Part shown: in pieces, positions 27,901 through 33,900 of the stretch
Layout: each line of letters opens with the position of its first letter
Position numbering within the stretch: the first letter of the stretch is position 1
Origin: Echiichthys vipera
Lineage: Eukaryota; Chordata; Actinopteri; Perciformes; Trachinidae
DNA length: 64,000 nt
Reading direction: 5' to 3'
Assembly (NCBI GenBank): GCA_963691815.1
Contig: OY829660.1
Coordinates: 26,857,672 to 26,921,671 of the forward strand
Notes under the pieces: generated by a model
Seen by the model: the letters and a program-made list of their open reading frames with translations, nothing else
Told to the model about the DNA's origin: nothing
Database searches by the model: none
Program-made: the position numbers and the translations under genes

Positions 27901-30900
27901 CAGCCCCCCGCGACCCCGACAATGAATTAATGAATGGAAGTGTTGGCGCGCGGCTGCAGCAAGACGCACTGCAGAGCCAAAGTCATCTCCTCGGTTGGTG
28001 GCTACCCTCGATAAATTGCATTAAATCAAACAAGGTATCAGATGATTAACATCTTGGTATGGTTCTTCTAGGTGACAAAGGTATCCTCTTACGGAATACC
28101 TAATGACCCACCAGTAGTGCCGGCACCACCTGCCATGAAATGCACCCCTCGCATTATAGGTGATATTATGGATCACAAGGCTGTTGTTTCGACCTAAAGG
28201 AGTAATTTATATACAGCTAACCCGCAACGGTCAGATCATTGGTTACTTACAGTCTTTAAACTATTTTAAAGAGTTTAAAATCACAAACTTGGATAATAGC
28301 GGACACAAAACAACCCCTTTTTATGTTCTGTGGAAATAAACTGCAGCCATAATTATAAAATTAATTAAATGGATCTTTTGAATATCAGCAATAATGCGAG
28401 GGGGTGCATTTCACGGCAGGGGTGCTGAAAACGGCACACCTGTCCAACAGTGTGCACTCGGGTCACAGTGGAGCGCTGCTTCGGTTTGACTCCCTCCGTT
28501 ATTCTTTTCCATACAGCGTTTTTATGGGCCCCTTTTATTCCACTCTTAAGACTGCCAAAAAGCACGTCCTTATTTTGCTCCATCTCGGATGTCAGGATGC
28601 CGATCTGTGTGTCGGAAAAGTTTATTTTCTAACCTGCGTTCCTTCTCTCCGTGTTTGACCTCAGTGGGCGAGGCCTCCGAACCAGGAATATTTAACGGCG
28701 TAACATGTTAATGACGATCAAATACAGCCGCCGCATTTATCAAGGCCCACTCATTCGTACGCTGAGATTGGTCCGATACGAATGTTTCATAAATCACACG
28801 TGGGTCCTTTCCTACGACCAATTATGCGCTCAGATCTGCACCCGTTTCCACGCAAGATTGATAAATTAGGCCCATAGAGTGTATATAAAGTCAGGCAGAG
28901 AGCAGCTCTGGAGACAGACCAGACAGCTTTATTTAGCCATGGGTAGCACCTCAAATACAGACACAAGACCCAGGTTCTAGGATCCGATCCTAGACCATGT
29001 CCCCTCCACTCTGGATCAACAACTTTCTGTTAGAATTGTTAGCGCTGCAGCTGAAAATAAATTAATGAGCGTGTTGATCGCTGTTGTAACAGCTGTACGG
29101 TTTAGCCATCAAGCATTAGCATTTAGCCTATCATGGATAGGCTAAAAGTAAACTGGATGAAATATCAAATCAATAAATGAGGTCTCTACTGGATTAATGT
29201 CACCATGTTGCAAAGTAGTATGCAGTTAATGCAAAAACAAAGCTATGGCAGTAAAAAACAAGTTTTTCTTTTACTGAGTTCAATTCTGTGACATTATGAT
29301 TTATAATCACTCACACAACATATCAGCTGTGTTTCCTGTTTCCCCTCTGGCTTTCAGACTGAGACCCTGAAGGCTCAACTCTCCAGAGTGTTAGTTATGC
29401 CAAGGTTAGAGCAACAAGAGGGGTTAAGGGCTATATGACGACACTGACAGGTGATGAAAGAACCAACACGCTCTGTGTTGTTGAATGAAATTACAAAAGT
29501 CTCTGGGTTTGCATTGATGGAAACATTTGAGATAATGTAAGTACACAACTAAAGAAATAACATAGGTATTGATGTTTTTAGTCATTTAATTATGAAAATG
29601 TTTCATATAATACCTTTAAACGCCTACTGCTTCTGTGATACTTACACCAATGCTAATATGCAATAGAAGTGAAATAAAGTGTCAACAGCCGCAGGCTACC
29701 ATGCTATCTTACTATTTACTGCTCTTTTTTGTCATCTGCTGGACTGGACCAGTGGAGCTAGACATGCCTTATAAGATACTTATTAACATCAGTATGTGTA
29801 AATAAGTCTTATTGTGTAGTGATATTTAAGTTATGATAATAGCAACATAAACATGTTTATTTTTAGATTATAAGACATTTATAAGCACTTGTACAAAAAT
29901 CATTATAATGCATGTATTAGCAATGAGAACAGGACCTTATGAGAAAAAAATATATTTCTGCGTGTATAAATACCTGGATGATCAGCACTGCTTCTGTCAC
30001 ACTTCTGCACTGTTGGGCCCATAGAGCAGGGACACTACAGGCTTTTCCCAGCCGAGCAAGGCCAAGCCGTTTAGCTCTCCGCTAACTTGAATGGGGATTA
30101 AATGATTTAATCATGCAGCTCTTCTAGACTTGCTAAAGGCTATTGGACCAAATTAAGAAAATTCTGATATTAACATATCAACAGATCATTTTGCGGGGGG
30201 TTGTGAGGCTCAAAAAAATGTATCCACAGATATACCAACGTCTCTTTACGTAAGTCAATGATAAAAAGTCTTTTTGGGCCCCATGGAATAACATGACCAA
30301 AACAGAAGTTGTACTTTCACCGTTTCAATTGGCTTCAAAACCTGACGCACTTTCCAGGGCCCTTCTAGGTCCCCAGGATAGATGCTAGTTAGTACCCGCT
30401 AGAGATGTTGATGTAAACACTACTGCGCAGCCTTTTACAATTTTTTTTACTGAAACCAAAAAATTACACAATTGAACTAGGGATGCAAACAATTAATCGA
30501 TTATTGATTAATTGTCGATAAGAAATTACTTGATTAAAATAAATTCATTGCAGTTAATTGCGTTTTGAACCTGTAATTCCCCGCCAGTCCACGTGAGGGC
30601 GTGCTTGACACCAGGCGTACTTGACGCACACGTGGGAACACAAGTGAAGCGGTACACTGACAGGATGAAGAGGGCAAAACGGAGCGCACTATAGGGCCAC
30701 TTTAAGTTGGTTGATGACGACAAAGATGGCAAATGCACAATATGTGGAAGTATTTTAAAGAACAGCTGCTCCACAACTTTGTTGAATTACCACCTAAATA
30801 TGTCACATGCATGCTACAAGCAGCGAGTGGTTGTCAGCCTACAATGACCACAGCACTGGGACGAAGGGTATGTGACTCCACGAGAGCAGAGGGCATTACC

Positions 30901-33900
30901 CCGCGGGTATGTAACAGGGTTACTACAGACATGCTGCCCATAAATGTTGTTGATGGACAGGGACTTTGAGAGGTAATAAAGTACACGGAGCCAGGGTACA
31001 ATATCCCTCTAGAACAACCAGAACCACCCGTGTGGAAGCAAGCAACGTGAGGAAGAAGGCCGAGGTGAAAACACAACTTGCAACCGCAAATGTGGCCCTC
31101 ACAACAGACTGTTGGACTTCCTTGACTACAGAAAGCATCATCACAGTTCCATGCCACTACATTGAACCGGACTGGCAGGTAATGTCAGCAGTCCTACTCA
31201 CAGAGAGCATGTCACTGAGGCATACGTTCTCACTGAGGCATAGTATTCTTCTATTCAGGAATGATTTTTTAATGCTGCTGTTATTAATGTTTCCAATGTC
31301 GCAGATGAGAGAATGCCCCATTTATTTTCATGTTAAGTAGCCTGTGTAATATTTTGATATTTTCTATTCAGAACATGTTTGATATGCTTCCAAAATGGTG
31401 TTTCCTGCCCTCAAGTGAGTGATAAAGGAATATGATTTGCATTTTTTCTTTATAACATAAGGAAGATAGGTTACGTTTAGACCTTATCAAAGTTGTAAAC
31501 ATAAACATTCTAAATGTGTCCAAGTTTGATTCCTGTTGCAGTGAATGTGAACGACATCAGCTGACAGGAAGTTAACAAGGACCAAGGCTGTTGCCTAGTA
31601 ATGAAATTCCATTAGAAAGATCTATATAGTTATATTATACGTATTCAGAGGGAAATTCAGCTTCTTAGAAGAATTGCTGCTTATCAATTAATCGATCATC
31701 GATCCATAAGATGAAACAACTATCGATTAATGAATTACTCGATCATTTGCAAAAACAGAAATGTCTTTTTAACTGAAATTGCTCTGGGGTTTTCCAGCAG
31801 GAGTAACATTTGAAGTAGGGAAAAAATGAACAACATTGACAGAAAAGATTACTTCTTTCCTTAGCAGTGCAATAACCGTGGAGTAAAATTACGCCAGCAG
31901 TTTCTACTGTCAAAAATGACCAGTAAAGACCTAAAACCACACAATGGAACAAGTGTTATCCGAAAATGGGGGGAAAATAACAACATCTGCAACCAGGAAA
32001 GAGCTTTCCCTTCCATAATAGCATGTAGCTAGCTACATTTAGCAGTTTATATAAAATGTAAACACTGCTGTAACACCTGATGCCAGAACAGATTTGATTG
32101 TGTGTAGTTATTGTTTTATATCATATTTACAGGCCTTTTCCCGTGTTAAAAATTGTTGCTATACTACATTCTCGCTTTCTTTTGAAGCTGTTGAATGGCA
32201 TAGTGTTGCCTGTGTAGTAGTGATGCTATCAACACGTCTAGTGGTTATTAACTAGCATCTACCGGTGCCCAGCAATACATGTGCCAGGTATGAAGTAGGC
32301 TGGATGAATGGCTCTTGCGGTATGCAGATTACACACACATAGTCCATATTGTGATTTAGATACAACTGCAATTACTTGAGCAGCCCTAATTAACATGCTC
32401 AAAAAAGTGTACAAAACACAATCCTTATAACGCGTCTTTTGCTGTTTCCAGTAGGTAGGAAAGGACTTGGTAATTCCCAATAGGAGATAAAACGGTTAAA
32501 AAAAATGTCATATGATTACAGCGACCAAAATGATAATGTTATCAGAATTATCACAGTATCGTCAAGGTTAACCGCTAGTTAACCAACCGCCTGTGCCTCC
32601 TCCCTGTCGACTGTTGGTCATTTCTGTCGGGATGGAGCTAGACTCTCCATCAGGCAGAATCTCAATTACTCTTTTTTAAGGTCGTTGCAGGTTTATTGCA
32701 TCTAATTGTACACAGTATCAGTATCATAGGGCTTGAATAAGGTGAAATGCTGTCCCCTAGTTTCTTGGAGCATGTGGCCAAGAACCACACATCGCACCTT
32801 TAAATCATCATAAAAGATGCAATAAACATTTGCAGAAACTAGAGATGCACCGATCTCATACCCAGATCAGATATCAGCTCTGATATTGACTAATTAGCTG
32901 GCTGGGATATCGGATGAATGAGGCTGATCCAGTCATTTCTTTTCTTATTAATATCAGCAAGTCAACTAAGCCATTGTTTGTTGGGTTTCAGGCAGCTGCT
33001 ATATTTTATATTACATTTTAAAATATATGTTTGCAGTGCACTTTACATGGAAGTGTTATTTGTTTCTCTTTGCTGCTAATGGACACTTTGTCATTGGTTA
33101 TTAAATAATATTAAGTAAATTTATATCTGTGTTAATTTGTTACCTTTTTAAGGCTAAATGTTTATGTCCAGCCTGATGCCTTCACTCACACAGACAGGTT
33201 TACGCTTCATTTATTCAACAGTAGGATCGGATCAGTATCAGGTATCGGCCGATACGCTCAGACCACAAAACATCTCTGCATCTCTAGCAGAAACTATTAA
33301 AATCGTACCTTTTAATAGTTAACATATGTGCAAGGAAATACACATAAATAAGCAATACCAGGTCTTCCAACACATGTACAGATCATTTGCAGCATCACAG
33401 ACAACCCTCTGCATGCACAAGCCCACACTGCCAACACTATTGTACTGTCTGACAGGCTTTCATTTCTAAGTTTGATCATATTAGTGGAGCGAATATTGAA
33501 CTATTTTTGAATATTTCAGTAAGTGTTCACAGTCCACATTGTCAGGCAAAGTTTTCAAAGTAGCCAACCTTTAGCAGTGAACCTAGTTAACTCACCACAT
33601 TACCGTCTCACAGTGTATGTATCGGACAGAGCACATGCTAATCTTATAAAACATGATGCTCTGTTATAGATTAAATCACCTAACAATAGATTGAATTATC
33701 TCAATCTAATGCTGCTTACACATTAAGGATCCTGTTTAACAATCCAATAATATCTTGTAAAAAAATATTGTATCATGCACTTATTACTTTAAAGTGTAAT
33801 TCTGACGTAAAATCATCCCATGGTCGTTTGAGACACTCATCAAATATTCCATCGAGACAGTTTTTTTTTTGTGTAACAACTATCAACGGAGAAGTCGCTA

